From Rachicladosporium sp. CCFEE 5018 (Eukaryota; Ascomycota; Dothideomycetes; Cladosporiales; Cladosporiaceae): 64,000 nt of DNA. Where the stretch lies: the NCBI GenBank assembly GCA_002077045.2, contig KZ111151.1, forward strand, positions 529,718 through 593,717, given 5' to 3'. Positions 31,918 to 42,520 of the stretch are shown in pieces (the stretch's first letter is position 1; each line of letters begins with the position of its first letter). Position numbers and translations under genes: made by a program. The notes below the pieces were generated by a model that worked only from the letters and a program-made list of their open reading frames with translations, made no database searches and was not told where the DNA came from.

Positions 31918-32442
31918 TCAAACAACAGTCGCCCTCCTCTCCCCTCCCCCAACTCCCACAGCCCCGATCGCATCTTTGCCCCTCTCCCTCCGCTCCCTCC
32001 ACTTCTTCCTCAACCCCAACCCCTCAAGCTTCACCCTCGGCCGTCCAGCAATCTCAGCCATAGTCACCTCGCCATAAAACCCCTTCAACTCCTTGCCCGC
32101 CGCCGAACTAGCTTCAAGGTACTTTTTCGACTCCGCCCAGGCTTGCAGAGCGGAGAGGTAGGCGGCGCGGGAGGGGAAGCCGCGATAGGGTTGTTCGGGC
32201 TGTGGAGTGGAAGGGTGTTGGTGGGCGGGAATGGAGTCCTGAGAGGGAGAGGAGGCGCGTGGGGTGAGTGTGCCGGATGGGGAGGGGGCGCGGGTCGTTG
32301 GGCGTGAGGAGGGGGCGATGCTAGGTGCTAAAGATGGAGCGAGGAGGTGGATGCGATCGGTGTCCGTTGATGAGCGGGTTTGGGGGATACAGGCTTCTGT
32401 GAAGCGCCGTAGTGGAGGATTTGTGTTTGAGCTCGCCATCAT
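31918..32442 (-). CDS. Small basic hypothetical protein
   Basis: A single frame of 174 residues from ATG 32442. The first 90 residues are Ser/Thr/Pro-rich. The second half has FPSRAAYLSALQAWAESKKY, then LKGFYGEVTMAEIAGRPR and a basic end GLRKKWRERRERGKD. I have an impression that the AYLxALxxWAE...GFYG segment recurs in uncharacterised Dothideomycete proteins, but cannot name a family. No signal peptide or membrane segment is visible. Function unknown. The ATG-ATG start leaves a one-residue ambiguity (32442 or 32439). Confidence 0.6.
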   Translation of the reverse strand: MMASSNTNPPLRRFTEACIPQTRSSTDTDRIHLLAPSLAPSIAPSSRPTTRAPSPSGTLTPRASSPSQDSIPAHQHPSTPQPEQPYRGFPSRAAYLSALQAWAESKKYLEASSAAGKELKGFYGEVTMAEIAGRPRVKLEGLGLRKKWRERRERGKDAIGAVGVGGGERRATVV

Positions 32443-32835
32443 TAAGCGTTGCGCAGTCGTTCTCTTCTCGAAGTAATCTACGAACCAAAGAAACACTGTT
32501 GAAATGGACTTACATCAACATAAATATCTACATGTACAGACACGCGATGTTAGCTACGTGATGGTGGTGAATGTCCACCACATCGAGCAGTAGGTTCGTG
32601 AGGTGCATGTCACTGCATGAGCATTGCTGACGTCCAATCATGGCTTGGCAGGTCATCACGTGGGATAAGCGAGATGTCACTCAGTGAATGTAGTACAGCA
32701 GTAACAGATACCACTACGATATACACATAAGCCCTGCGCCGCCCATGGCATGATTCAAGGGCCTCAACACTGACTCCCACCAACGCCTCGCTTCCCGGAA
32801 GACTCCCTCGCGCAAACGCCAGGCCCATAATGATC
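32443..32835. other. Intergenic region between the basic protein and MID1 genes
   Basis: 393 bp between the start of the basic protein gene and the MID1 stop. Nothing recognised. Confidence 0.4.
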
Positions 32836-34872
32836 TTACATTAGAAGCGCAGCCATAGCCCACAAAGCAACGAGCCCAGCGACCCATGCAGACCCACACA
32901 TCGCCCGAGCATCATTCAGATAATACACAGCTCCCAGATACGAGCACGACAAGTCCCCGTTCACATCCCTCACGCCATACCCTGCCTCCAGTCCCCTGCC
33001 CTTCCTCGGACACCCAAACCCCAGCGCAGCCGGACAGCTCTGCACAAGACTGTAGCACAGATCCTCGCAAGGCAGTAGCTCCTTGTAAGGTCCAGGCTTG
33101 ATCTGCGCGTCAATCGTAGGGTTCCTCGATTGATTGGTTGCGAATGAGGAGAGGTAGGTCTGCTGGAAGGCTGTGCTGCCTTGCAGGGTAGGCGCGCCAA
33201 GCATGGGCGTGTAGTTGCTGTTGAGAAGGGAAGATGGTAGCGACGTGCCATTGGTAAATGGTTGCGCCATGTTTCGCTTCTGCAAATAGGACTTCTCTGA
33301 GCTCCAGTCGTCGCACCGGGGTATGCTGACCGCGCAGAGCCATTCTTTGTAGGCTGCTTCGCAGTCGCTGCAATTCCGAGCGAGAGAGTATTGCGCATCT
33401 GAAGTTGTGTCACAGGCTGTCTGCTGCAGACTATAGCTGAAATTGTTGTACAGGTTCGATGCTTGGCTGTCGTACAAGGCACGTAAATTAGGCCAGTCAG
33501 GGTACGTCTCATAATTCGCAGGCACGGCATATGCAACCTTGTCGCAGAAATCGAGGTTGAAGACGAGTCGACAGTTGCCGTCAGCCTTCGTGGTCCAATT
33601 CATGGGCTGCCAGACCTTGCCTCCGCCTCCGACAATTCCAGTACCGGAAGCCGTCGAATTGCCCTTGATGGCTAGTGTGCCGTAGTATGTACTCGAGCCG
33701 TTCAAGGAAGTAACGTAGAAATGCTGCTTCGGTTTGTCGCCTAGGCCGCGCGTGATCATACCCATCTCCACGTGCGATGTCGTGGCATTGGGATCTGACT
33801 GCTGAGCCTGTATCTGCGCATTGTTCTGCATGCCGCAGAAAGACTTGGACAGGCCCATCAATTTCGTATTTTGCGAACTGCTGGCGAACATCACGAAAGG
33901 CGGGGACAGTGACGTCCACTTATCGTAAAGTGCAGAACCTGTATCGGCCTGTGTGAGGTTGTCGGTCACGAGCAATGCAGCATTGGTGTCCGTGTCGACC
34001 AGGTACAGGTACGGATCGGTCTCGTTCGCCTGATGGTAGTAGTCGTCAATCGAGACAGCAATATCATAGTTCCAACCTCCAGCAAAGTCAGACGTGAGGT
34101 CAGGCGCATGAACTGCCATGTAAAGATCGCCGCTGGTCGATAAGGTGTAATTAGCAAAGCCTTCGTCCAGTGGTACAGCAAATTGCTTCGATTCGTCCCC
34201 TCCCGGACCTGGCGTGCCGTTTTCGTTGTCGCTCGAGACATACAGCGTCAATTGAGGCGGTCCAGCAGTCTGCGTGCCAGTGCCATTGTATGTCGGTTGT
34301 AAGCACGTGTTGACAGAGATGAAAACCGGAATCTGTGTGTTCGCCTGTCGTCGGTCGAGTATGGCCGCCTCACCGTCCTCCAGATCACGCCTCCGCAGCT
34401 CCCGCCGTCTCGCCTCCATTGGCCCGAGTCCGTCATTGCCCTCCTCAAGCGCACTGGGCAGTCCAACACCCACATCCGCATGCTGAGCCTGCAGAAGCTC
34501 CTTCGAATACCGCCATACCGTCGTCTGTCCAGTAATCACATTGAGATTATTCGCCTGATCATTCCCAGCAATAGCGCTCAACTGCTCCTGTCTGGCACCA
34601 ATTACCACCTCCGTGTCAAGCACTCCCAGCTCCTCCCAATCCGAATCCCCACTGTCTCCACTATCCTCAGGCAGGTCGTCCTCTATCCGATGCCAATTAT
34701 GATCTCCACCCTCCCCTCCTGCCCACCCCTCCCCTAGGTCAACCTCCGCCGCATACGCAAAGTGAGGATTAGACAGACTCCAAAAGACCAGTCCGAGTAA
34801 GCAGAGAGCTGTGAATGAGGCCACGAAGCGCGCTTGCAGGGGTGTGAGTTGTGGACATTTGCAGAGGAGCAT
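32836..34872 (-). CDS. MID1: Stretch-activated calcium channel subunit Mid1
   Basis: A single exon of 678 residues. An N-terminal hydrophobic segment (RFVASFTALCLLGLVFWSL, about residues 15-34) serves as signal or anchor. The mid-part carries many N-glycosylation sites and the pattern VFISVNTCLQP, QLTLYVSSD and GGWNYDIAVSID seen in fungal Mid1. The C-terminal third is Cys-rich: CRLVFNLDFCDKVAYAVP, NCSDCEAAYKEWLCAVSIPR, and CEDLCYSLVQSCPAALGFGC. A final hydrophobic stretch ends the protein. Mid1 partners with Cch1 in the plasma membrane for calcium influx during pheromone response, cell-wall stress and stretch. Length is in the usual range. Confidence 0.92.
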   Translation of the reverse strand: MLLCKCPQLTPLQARFVASFTALCLLGLVFWSLSNPHFAYAAEVDLGEGWAGGEGGDHNWHRIEDDLPEDSGDSGDSDWEELGVLDTEVVIGARQEQLSAIAGNDQANNLNVITGQTTVWRYSKELLQAQHADVGVGLPSALEEGNDGLGPMEARRRELRRRDLEDGEAAILDRRQANTQIPVFISVNTCLQPTYNGTGTQTAGPPQLTLYVSSDNENGTPGPGGDESKQFAVPLDEGFANYTLSTSGDLYMAVHAPDLTSDFAGGWNYDIAVSIDDYYHQANETDPYLYLVDTDTNAALLVTDNLTQADTGSALYDKWTSLSPPFVMFASSSQNTKLMGLSKSFCGMQNNAQIQAQQSDPNATTSHVEMGMITRGLGDKPKQHFYVTSLNGSSTYYGTLAIKGNSTASGTGIVGGGGKVWQPMNWTTKADGNCRLVFNLDFCDKVAYAVPANYETYPDWPNLRALYDSQASNLYNNFSYSLQQTACDTTSDAQYSLARNCSDCEAAYKEWLCAVSIPRCDDWSSEKSYLQKRNMAQPFTNGTSLPSSLLNSNYTPMLGAPTLQGSTAFQQTYLSSFATNQSRNPTIDAQIKPGPYKELLPCEDLCYSLVQSCPAALGFGCPRKGRGLEAGYGVRDVNGDLSCSYLGAVYYLNDARAMCGSAWVAGLVALWAMAALLM

Positions 34873-35345
34873 CGCGGGCGCTGGGCGCAGGGAGGCGCAT
34901 TGGGGGTGTGCGCATCAGCTGGAGAATGGGGTTTTGGGTCTGGCGAGCAAAGCAGCACGACGAGTAGAAGGTTATATTGGGATTGAGTGGAGGTTGTTCG
35001 TATGTTGTGAATGCTATTGTTCGAGACAAGAATGGGAGCTGCCGATATGAGTGAGGTTCGGGCTTCGTCGCGTCAGCTCGGCCGAGGCGAGGTGACTACC
35101 TAGCACCCCAAAGTGCAATCATGGGAGTAATGGGAGACCGAGACGTGCCTTTGTGCATTTGTCCGTGCTGTCTTCACCGGACAAGACTTATCGTAGATGT
35201 TGTACATATAGACAGATCTCGTCGTTACTGAGTTCACTACTCCCACAGATCACTCGCTCCCTCACCCACAACTCCCTTATTCTTTACGCCACCGACCACG
35301 CAAATCAGACTGATCATTCAAGCTGCGCCCCACCTTCGTCAAAGT
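34873..35345. other. Intergenic region between MID1 and the carrier gene
   Basis: 473 bp upstream of MID1 and downstream of the carrier gene. Nothing recognised. Confidence 0.4.
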
Positions 35346-36562
35346 CTACGCCGTCTTCACGACCTTCCTCCGAGCCTTGACAGTCATGTCATACAGTACA
35401 TCCTTCAGTGCGAACAAGAACGCAGCAGTGATGACTGACTGCGTGACCTTGGGGCCGATACCTGGAAGATCAAAGTCAGCACGATGGCTCCCATGTTCCT
35501 CTCGGATGATAGACTCACCTCCATACAACCCACTGACACCCTCCTCCCTCACAATCCTCTTCAAGCTCGCCGTCATCCCCTCCCTCTTCTCCCCACTCGC
35601 CACATGCGCCCTCGACTTCACCGTAATGTACGGGTACGTAATGCTCGTCGCTGCCAATTTCCCCAACGCACCAAGCAAGAAGCTGTCAGTCGCAGTGACT
35701 TTCCGTCGCTTCTCGAGCATCTGCTTCAGCTGCTCGAAAATCGTGTACTGCAGGATCGGGTTGATGACTAGAACCAATGCTGGGAGTACGCCGGCGAAGA
35801 GGCGTGCGGGACCGTCTTCGCGGATGATTTTGAGAAAGGTTGAGATTGTGCTGGGGGCGCGTTCCTTCTTCATAGAAGAAGCGGCATCGCCTTCCTTGGT
35901 GGGGAGCACTGGGTCGTCTGACTCGGCTTTGCGGGCAGTCATGCGGGTGTTGACGACCCAAATAGGGTTCGTGATCAGGACTGTGGCGGATCCTGCTAGA
36001 GCGCCAGCTGCCATGGACTCGAGGGTTGAGAGACGGGCGTTCTGCGTTCGGCGCTGGAAGAAGGCACGCGAGAACTCGTACCCTGGTGGCAATTAGTAAG
36101 GGATCCTCGGCAGCGTCACGGCGGGCACATACAGTAGTAGTACACGAAGTTCGTCACCGTGATCCCGAATAATGCGCTCTCAAGACCAGCATACAGACCC
36201 GCAAACCCCTCGCGATCGATGATCCTCTTGATCGCCTGGAGCGTGTTCGTCTGCGCTCTCTTCGACTCGACTTGCGCTCGTGTCGACAGTGTAATCAAAG
36301 GATATCTGTAGCATCACCTTCGTCTCAGCATAGCCCTCGAATACGATCTCATCCACATTGCACTCGTTGCGACTTACGTTATAGCCATCGCCAACAGCCC
36401 TCCTCCCGCTCCGGACAGAGCATGCGCCACATTATCGCTCTGCTGCGCTGCTACCGAGTGTGTGGTCGACGACGTCGTTCCTACATTCTGGACTTGCGCG
36501 CCGGGTTGCGTAGAGGAAGGGAGGGGGTTATCGGGTGTCGGGGCTGCAACTTTGGAGGCCAT
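35346..36562 (-). CDS. Peroxisomal adenine nucleotide carrier (PMP47/PMP34, SLC25A17 type)
   Basis: Four exons (36562-36378, 36305-36133, 36082-35519, 35461-35346) give 345 residues. The last intron is 57 nt, stop-free and in frame, so an unspliced reading would wrongly keep it. Three mitochondrial-carrier repeats are visible, with signatures YPLITLSTRAQ, NPIWVVNTRMTARK and YPYITVKSRAHV. The first and second, especially NPIWVVNTRM, are typical of the peroxisomal PMP47/Ant1 group rather than of mitochondrial ADP/ATP carriers. Helix blocks such as GLYAGLESALFGITVTNFVY also match. It should exchange ATP for AMP across the peroxisomal membrane for fatty-acid activation. Confidence 0.9.
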
Positions 36563-37072
36563 GGTGGGTAACTTGTGAGTTTGTGTCGCGTAGAGCGTTG
36601 AAAGATGGGAGAGGCAGAGAGAGACTTTGAAATACTACCAATGAATGAAGTGAGGTCTAGTATCCCGTCACGCGAGGTTCTCGGTCCTCGATGTTGATGT
36701 CTCGAAAGGGCCGAGGTATCAAGGAGGGGATGACGTTGGAGGAGGCACGTGAAAGAACGGTACACGGGTACACGAGTCCGGCGACATCGAGGTTCGCTGT
36801 GGTGGCCGAGACGACCTTCACTCTTGATTGCTATAAATTAGTAAGTGCGACTGCCAACAGCTCCCTTAAGCCCTAGCCATGACAACGTCCGCATTGAAGA
36901 AGGCTTAAGTCGCTCATATCTCATCTACAATTACTACCTGTATGAGTTGCCACTAGCTCCACGCTATGTCCACTGTCCAGATTTCGAAAACGCCGTTCAT
37001 GCATGATAACGTCCATCGCTTGCTTCCGACCCCTAATCTACCATGCCTTGCCGAACGCCCCCAAGTCTTACC
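36563..37072. other. Intergenic region between the carrier and Myb genes
   Basis: 510 bp. The first part is the carrier promoter, the remainder the 3' flank of the Myb-type gene. Nothing recognised. Confidence 0.4.
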
Positions 37073-38285
37073 TTATCGCCTCCCCATTTCCGCCGATGTG
37101 ACAACAGGAGGCAGCATATACCGCGGTCCTCCATCTCTCATCTCGCACAGCGAAGGCAAAGGTAACATAGGCGCTCTCGCAGCTCCACAAGCACTAGCCA
37201 TGCTCCGCGCACTATCTGCTCTTTGTCGCGATAGGAGGTCCAGATCACCAGCCCTCCCCAACCTCAACATATCAGGCGATATGGGTTGAGGCAAGCCTCG
37301 AGGATGTGTGTAGTAGCCTGCTGACGTGCCAGAGTGTGATGATGGCGAGGTGCTACCCCGATTGTCTACGAGCAGGCCAGATGATGGGGTGTTGCTGCTT
37401 GCGCTCAAGGCTTGACCTGCGAGGTGGAAAACTGGCACATTTGCTCGTTGCGCCATTTCGATTTCGCCGATTTGCCAGTGCATTGCTTCGGCTGCTCGCC
37501 AGGGGAGGGCCATTTCTTTGGAGATCTTTTCCCACATGTCTTTCTTGAATCTGGTGGTAAAGTGTCAGTGTCGTTCATCGGCTACGTGAAGTCGATCAAT
37601 CGCAAGCAACATACCTTTCGTAAAGCCGCGCCAGCTTGTTCTTCTTCTCCTCGTCCCATTCAGAGCGCCGCTCAAGGTAATTCTGGAACCTCAGCCGACA
37701 GCTAATGGCGCTACGACCGGGCAGCTGCTTCGAGATGTCCTCCCACTTCATGCCATTGCCTCGAAGCTCAATGATCGAAGCATCTTCATCGGATGTCCAC
37801 TTCGATTGCTTCTTCTTCGCCGGCGTCTATGAAGGGTGTGGTGGTGCAAGACGTTTGTTACTTGTCGCTGCACCAGTATACAATTGAGGCAATTGAGGAG
37901 GTAACCGCGGATCGGGTATTGATGTAGGATAGTACTGTCGTTGTTCCGACATCGTCTGTGCGAACGATGGCAGCTGAGCATGGTGATTCGAAGGAAAGTG
38001 CGATGAAGTCTGCATTGTCGGATCGTGATTCAACGGTGGTTGGAGCTGATAGAGTGGAGGACTCGGAATGCTGCGTGAAGTGGTCGTAACAGGAGCCGGA
38101 GTTACAGAGGTGAGTGTTGTCGATGCTTGAGTCGACGATGTTCTTTGACGCCGGCCAGCGCTCGTTGACGTCGACGATCGTGACTCCCTCGAGGTCCGAG
38201 ATGTTCGCGAAGTCCTCGAGGTTGCACTAGCGTTACCGGGAGACAGTCGACCATTCGGTCCCTCCAGGAGTGTGTTGATATCCAC
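37073..38285 (-). CDS. Myb/SANT-domain DNA-binding protein with an in-frame TAG
   Basis: Coding segments 38285-37615 and 37550-37073, joined by a GTATGT...CAG intron in phase. The frame runs VDINTLLEGPNGRLSPGN, a Ser/Thr/Pro-rich part, then RLAPPHPS, a TAG at 37827-37829, and without a frame change TPAKKKQSKWTSDEDASI. The Myb repeat continues IELRGNGMKWEDISKQLPGR and SAISCRLRFQNYLERRSEWD, then EMALPWRAAEAMHWQIGE in a second SANT-like unit. I found no splice pair that removes the stop while keeping the frame. The first codon here is GTG preceded by CCACAG, so an upstream exon supplying the start is likely but not located. Related fungal proteins keep this order without interruption. Confidence 0.7.
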
Positions 38286-38955
38286 TGTGGCGGGTTCTGG
38301 CTTGTCCGCCAGGGCTGGTAATGCTGAAGCGTGGCTCGCACGTAATTCTCGATCGTTCGACCAGGATATTGCAATGCCTGGGTATGCGCTTCCCTCTCAG
38401 CACCACGTCTGGTCGACGCTGAATGACACTGCCCGTCTGCGCGCTTTCCCACGTTGTTGAGTGTGCTGCGCGGAGTATTCCGAATCCTTCGAGAAGTGCA
38501 CGCCGCTGGCAAGTGAGTGCCTCGTGGGAGTTGCACGGGACTTCCTGGGCGGCTGGCCGATGTTACCTCGACCGGGCTGTGCGTGCGCTAGAGACTTTTC
38601 TTCTCTGTTGACAGTGATTCTACTCGAATCACGACTCGCTAAATGTCGAGAGGCAACAGTCTCTTGGATATTCAGTATTGATGATGACGTGCGACTGCGA
38701 TGCGCTCACTACACTGGGTAGTTGGAAGCACGATGCGAACACCACTTCCGTTGCTGAGTAGCTTTACAGTCCGGCGGTCGGTGAACTCGAGATGGTACCC
38801 ACGTAAGACGACAAAGGCGGTCAGTATCCCCAAGATCTGTCAGGCTGGAGACAAGAAGAAAAGTATGCGGCCTGCCTTCGCGGGTGTACCTAAGGTGCGC
38901 GAGCAGAGGGCAGATGGTAGTCACGGAACAAGCCATGCGAGTCTAGCGGCGACAC

Positions 38956-39264
38956 TCAGGCAGCACTGTACTGTACAGAGGTGTCCCGAGTCGTTGACAG
39001 CGCAGTCGGTGCAGGACTCGGCCAGTGGCAGCACGTTGCAAGGGATGAAACCGCACGGGCATGTACAAGCTGCTGCGGCGAGATAGCCATGACAGGTTCT
39101 CCCACGCTGCGAACGGGCGGTGCGTCGTCAAAAGCCTTGTAGTAACGGAGCCGGGTCATGCATCCCATGCTTGGGTAGCGAGAATTTGACGCCGGGATCA
39201 ACCCGTTTTTGAGGTCGAGTAGTGTCGAGGGATCTGCCTTGACCCTTGCTCCACGAGGGTACAT
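38956..39264 (-). CDS. Possible small protein gene (low confidence)
   Basis: ATG 39264 opens a 102-codon frame beginning MYPRGARVKADPSTLLDLKN with balanced codon use over the first 65 codons (up to AISPQQ). From there a second minus-strand frame becomes cysteine-rich: ACTCPCGFIPCNVLPLAESC and TDCAVNDSGHLCTVQCC. A frame change by a short intron or a 1-nt shift near 39075 would join the two into a small Cys-rich product, but I cannot point to a clear splice pair. No signal peptide is visible. It may be a real small gene, a decayed one or chance. Confidence 0.25.
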   Translation of the reverse strand: MYPRGARVKADPSTLLDLKNGLIPASNSRYPSMGCMTRLRYYKAFDDAPPVRSVGEPVMAISPQQLVHARAVSSLATCCHWPSPAPTALSTTRDTSVQYSAA

Positions 39265-41228
39265 AAGGCACCCACGCCGTGCACGCGCGTTGCACGGGCT
39301 CTAGTCGATCAGCCTCATGACTTGAGGATTTGCTTCTGCCCTACGGACGTTGCTCTACTTTCGTCGCGGTTGCCGTGCTATGTGGCATGTTCCAATGCCA
39401 TCGTGGAATTTGATAGTGATGAACCCAAGATCCCGCATCTAGTCGTAAAGGTGGACATGCAGACTGACTCGAACGCCTCCGATGACGACCCAACAACGTC
39501 GAATGGCGGTGTGAAACCACTCTCATTGGTCCAGGTTGGCATGTCCGAAGCCAACAAATTAAGGCCAGGCCCTCAGGGATGTCTATATGCGGGCGCATGC
39601 GTGATGGATCTCATTGCGTGACGAACGGTGATCTGCATGCGCTTGCGCGCCTCGCTGTTGCAGTGAAGAACAATGGCGTAGGATCGCGGCCCATCAACCA
39701 AGTCCGCTTCGCCGCGATGGTGTTGTCGATTCGTGATGATTGGCTGCTCATCTCGTCTCGATGCCATCTAATGACATGCCCATCATAATTCCTCCGAGTC
39801 GTTCACGTTTCATGGTTCATTCCACTCCAAGACATGTAGGGATCTCCCTAGCGCTTCCCCGGCAGTCGGGCTGGAGTGGCTTCGGAGTACAGGTGCATCG
39901 ACAGAAGCATCTTGACAAGGCGGTGAATCGGAGGTGTTCGATTTGACTGCCGAAACCATCGCTTCCAAGTGTCACACGACGCTGCCTGCATTTCGAACGG
40001 GCGCACTGACGTCGAGAGAACCTTGTGGAACGAGAGATGAGAGTGGCACGCACGCTCGTGACTGTGATGTAGCACAACGATGGAGATAGAGACGTGTCAC
40101 ACATGCCAAAATGGCTTAGATGTCGTCGCAGCAACTGGTCGAAGGCACTTCGCCATCATCTGATGTCAAAAGCTACATCGGAATGTCACAATGCCCTTCT
40201 ACCGCTCTTCTTCGGCTACCTGCCTCGAGCGGTGAAGAAGTCTCAGCTGTACAATGCCGCACCTCCAACAGCAATACGACTCGTGACGGGTCACTGGGTC
40301 ATTCCCCGGTGAGTCTACGCTAGACATCGGCCGTGAGCGAGATCTGTGTTTCACCGTTGTCATGAACATAAACCTGAGCCCGTCGTGAAGCATAGTCAAG
40401 CCCGGGCTGAAATGAGATGAACGATGTTTCATCACACTCTTCGGTCACCGCTGCGAACCTCTCGGCACCGCCCACCAAACAGATGTTCACCGGAGACAAC
40501 CCCCTCAAGCACATGCATGACTAGCTCCGAGTCCCCGAGCCCAAAGTGATCCGCAGTCCGAGTTCCAAGAGTCGTTCTAGCGGTGAAGCCCGCTGTTTCG
40601 TGTCTTTCTAGCGTGCTTCGCGACTCCTCGGAGGCGCTCGACTTCCCGCGCGCCCCTGACGTGCCAGGCGCGCCATGGAAGCGGAATTGCGCCATGGAAT
40701 GCCGTGGGTGCTTCGGTGGGATTTGAAGCGAGGTTACCAGTATTTGAGTGCGCTATGGCGGTGGTATGCCGGAGCATACAACGCATGCATGTTCTGGGGA
40801 CCTGGGAGGCAAGGAGGAAGTGTTCCGTTCAAGATGCCCATTCATGTCAATTCTGGTGTACGTGCGATCTGATACAAGAGATCCAAGCACATGATATTTG
40901 CATGAAGTCGTCGATGCCGCTCTGTAGGAGCCTTGGAGACATCGAGATAGTCCTTGTTTGATTCATGGCTTGGCGCTCAATGGGACTTACATGTACATGT
41001 AACCTCACCTCATCATACCAGCTGGCATAGTACACTCATCATACCTGTTGCAATACCTTACTGCGATATTCGTAGGTACCGTTCTCTTGAGCGGAGTGAG
41101 AGTTGAATCAGATCGGATCGGGTCGTCCAAGGCAAGGTGCAGTTTCGATTCCACGCGGTGGCTTGGGTCCCAACAACAATTCCCATCACTGCGCAGATAC
41201 CAACTCAAACGCCAATACCCTAAGGACT

Positions 41229-41271
41229 ATTAGCCGTCCAATGACCATCTGAGCTACAAGTCCTCTACTGT
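41229..41271 (-). pseudogene. Solitary tRNA-like 5' half
   Basis: Minus strand reads GGACTTGTAGCTCAGATGG then TCATTGGACGGCTAATAG, a good tRNA 5' half with an A box (TAGCTCAGATGG). No T arm with correct orientation and no matching 3' acceptor strand follows within 200 nt. The segment ends in AGTCC and can also form a simple hairpin with the start. It is probably a tRNA fragment. Confidence 0.3.
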
Positions 41272-41391
41272 CTGGCCTGGTAGCTGGCCTTAGGAGTGAT
41301 AACTACTGATCCGTCTACAAAAATACTCAACCCACTCCGGACTCGCTATACCGTCCCACGGCTCTGCATATCAGCTCGCAGAGACACAACC

Positions 41392-42520
41392 ATGGCATCC
41401 ACATCACACGACATACCTGTGTTGATCGTGTCCGACTCCTCGTCCTCTGAACGTCGCATATCGCCATCATGGAGCATCGCCACTCTCAAGGCGAAACTTG
41501 AGCCCGTCACTGGCGTGCCTGCAAGGTCGCAGAAGCTGAGCATCAAGATTGGCTCGCAGACGGCTGTGCCGATTGAGAGCGCAGATGAGAGTGTGGAGCT
41601 GGGGAAATGGAAGTTGCAGGCTTATGCTGAGATCAGGGTGGGTGGTATCCGCTTTTCTTATACTCGGTCATGCTTCCTCCTTTTTTGCTACACATGTGGC
41701 TTATCTCTCGACTGCTTTAACACGATTGCATTGGTCTTGTGGCAGCCCGACCCGACATTATCTGCTCTGCCAGCGGCGAAGCGGGAAGCGCAGAAGCTCG
41801 TTACAGCGCACACGGCTACCATATAGTACCTTTGAGGTCATCACGTTGTAGTCAGGGGTCATTTAAGGCGCCCTCGATAGTTCAGACCAGCTCGATCAAA
41901 GCTTATGTCAGGACAATATTGCGTCGATCACACCACTGATCATGTCACATCATACAGGTCACAGACACTCGCCCACCAGGACTCCGCGAAAACTACACCG
42001 ACGTCTCGGCCGTCGAGAAGTTCGAGCTCCCGCAAAGCGAGTATGAGACTCGCACCGACAGCGTACTAGCCTACAAACGCGCCAACAAGCTCGGCCGCTT
42101 CGATCCCAGCGCGCCTGAGCACGAACAGCAGAAAGTCGCAGAGGCTTGGAAAGAAGTCGAGGAGAGAGGTATGCCAGCGCATAGAGCTCGTTGAGTCCCC
42201 GCGCAGCAGGTCACTGACGCATGTTTTCAGGTGTGGAAGCCAGCAAACGCTGCCGTCTCCTCCCCGACACCGATCATAGACGCGGCACTGTCGGCTATAT
42301 TGGTCTCGTGCCCGAGATTCCCGGCGCCAGCGGTCCATGGGTGGGCGTCAAGCTTGACGAACCTACGGGAAAGAATGATGGCAGTGTAGGCGGTAAACCC
42401 TACTTCTCCTGCGCACCTAAATGCGGCGTCTTCGTCCGAGCTGCGAGAATCGAGATCGGCGACTTCCCTGTACTGAACGATCTGGACGACGAGCTGAATG
42501 ACGAGGATGAGGAATTCTGA
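41392..42520 (+). CDS. ALF1: Tubulin-folding cofactor B (Alf1)
   Basis: Three exons (41392-41637, 41958-42168, 42231-42520) give 248 residues. An N-terminal ubiquitin-like domain (residues 1-85, IPVLIVSDSSSSERRISPSW...) is followed by VTDTRPPGLRENYTDVSAVE and YETRTDSVLAYKR, then KLGRFDP, a coiled segment and a C-terminal CAP-Gly domain with GTVGYIGLVPEIPG, WVGVKLDEPTGKNDGSVGG (the GKNDG motif) and YFSCAPKCGVFVRAARIEIG. The acidic end EDEEF resembles the tail that lets CAP-Gly proteins bind each other or tubulin. The protein helps fold alpha-tubulin. Intron 1 is 320 nt, several times longer than the other introns in the window. Confidence 0.93.

Larger units (their letters stand above)
38286..41391. 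other. Gene-poor stretch of 3.1 kb
   Basis: Only weak coding signals here: the minus-strand frame at 38956-39264 (listed separately), a plus-strand 99-codon frame at 39322-39621, a plus-strand 67-codon frame at 40120-40323 and two overlapping minus-strand frames at 40320-40695. None matches a known family. A tRNA-like 5' half is at 41229-41271. The first few hundred bases probably contain the 5' part of the Myb gene. Confidence 0.4.

Noticed and set aside
35462..35518. Reading the carrier gene through 35462-35518 as coding
   Set aside because: The 57-nt segment is stop-free but has GTGAGT...CCAG ends, and its removal restores the carrier sequence GLYGGIGPKVTQS.
37827..37881. A 55-nt GTATAC...TAG intron removing the TAG in the Myb gene
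   Set aside because: It would shift the frame so that exon 1 would have to be read in a different frame, giving no similarity to the family's Pro-rich N-terminal part. Kept as an open alternative only.
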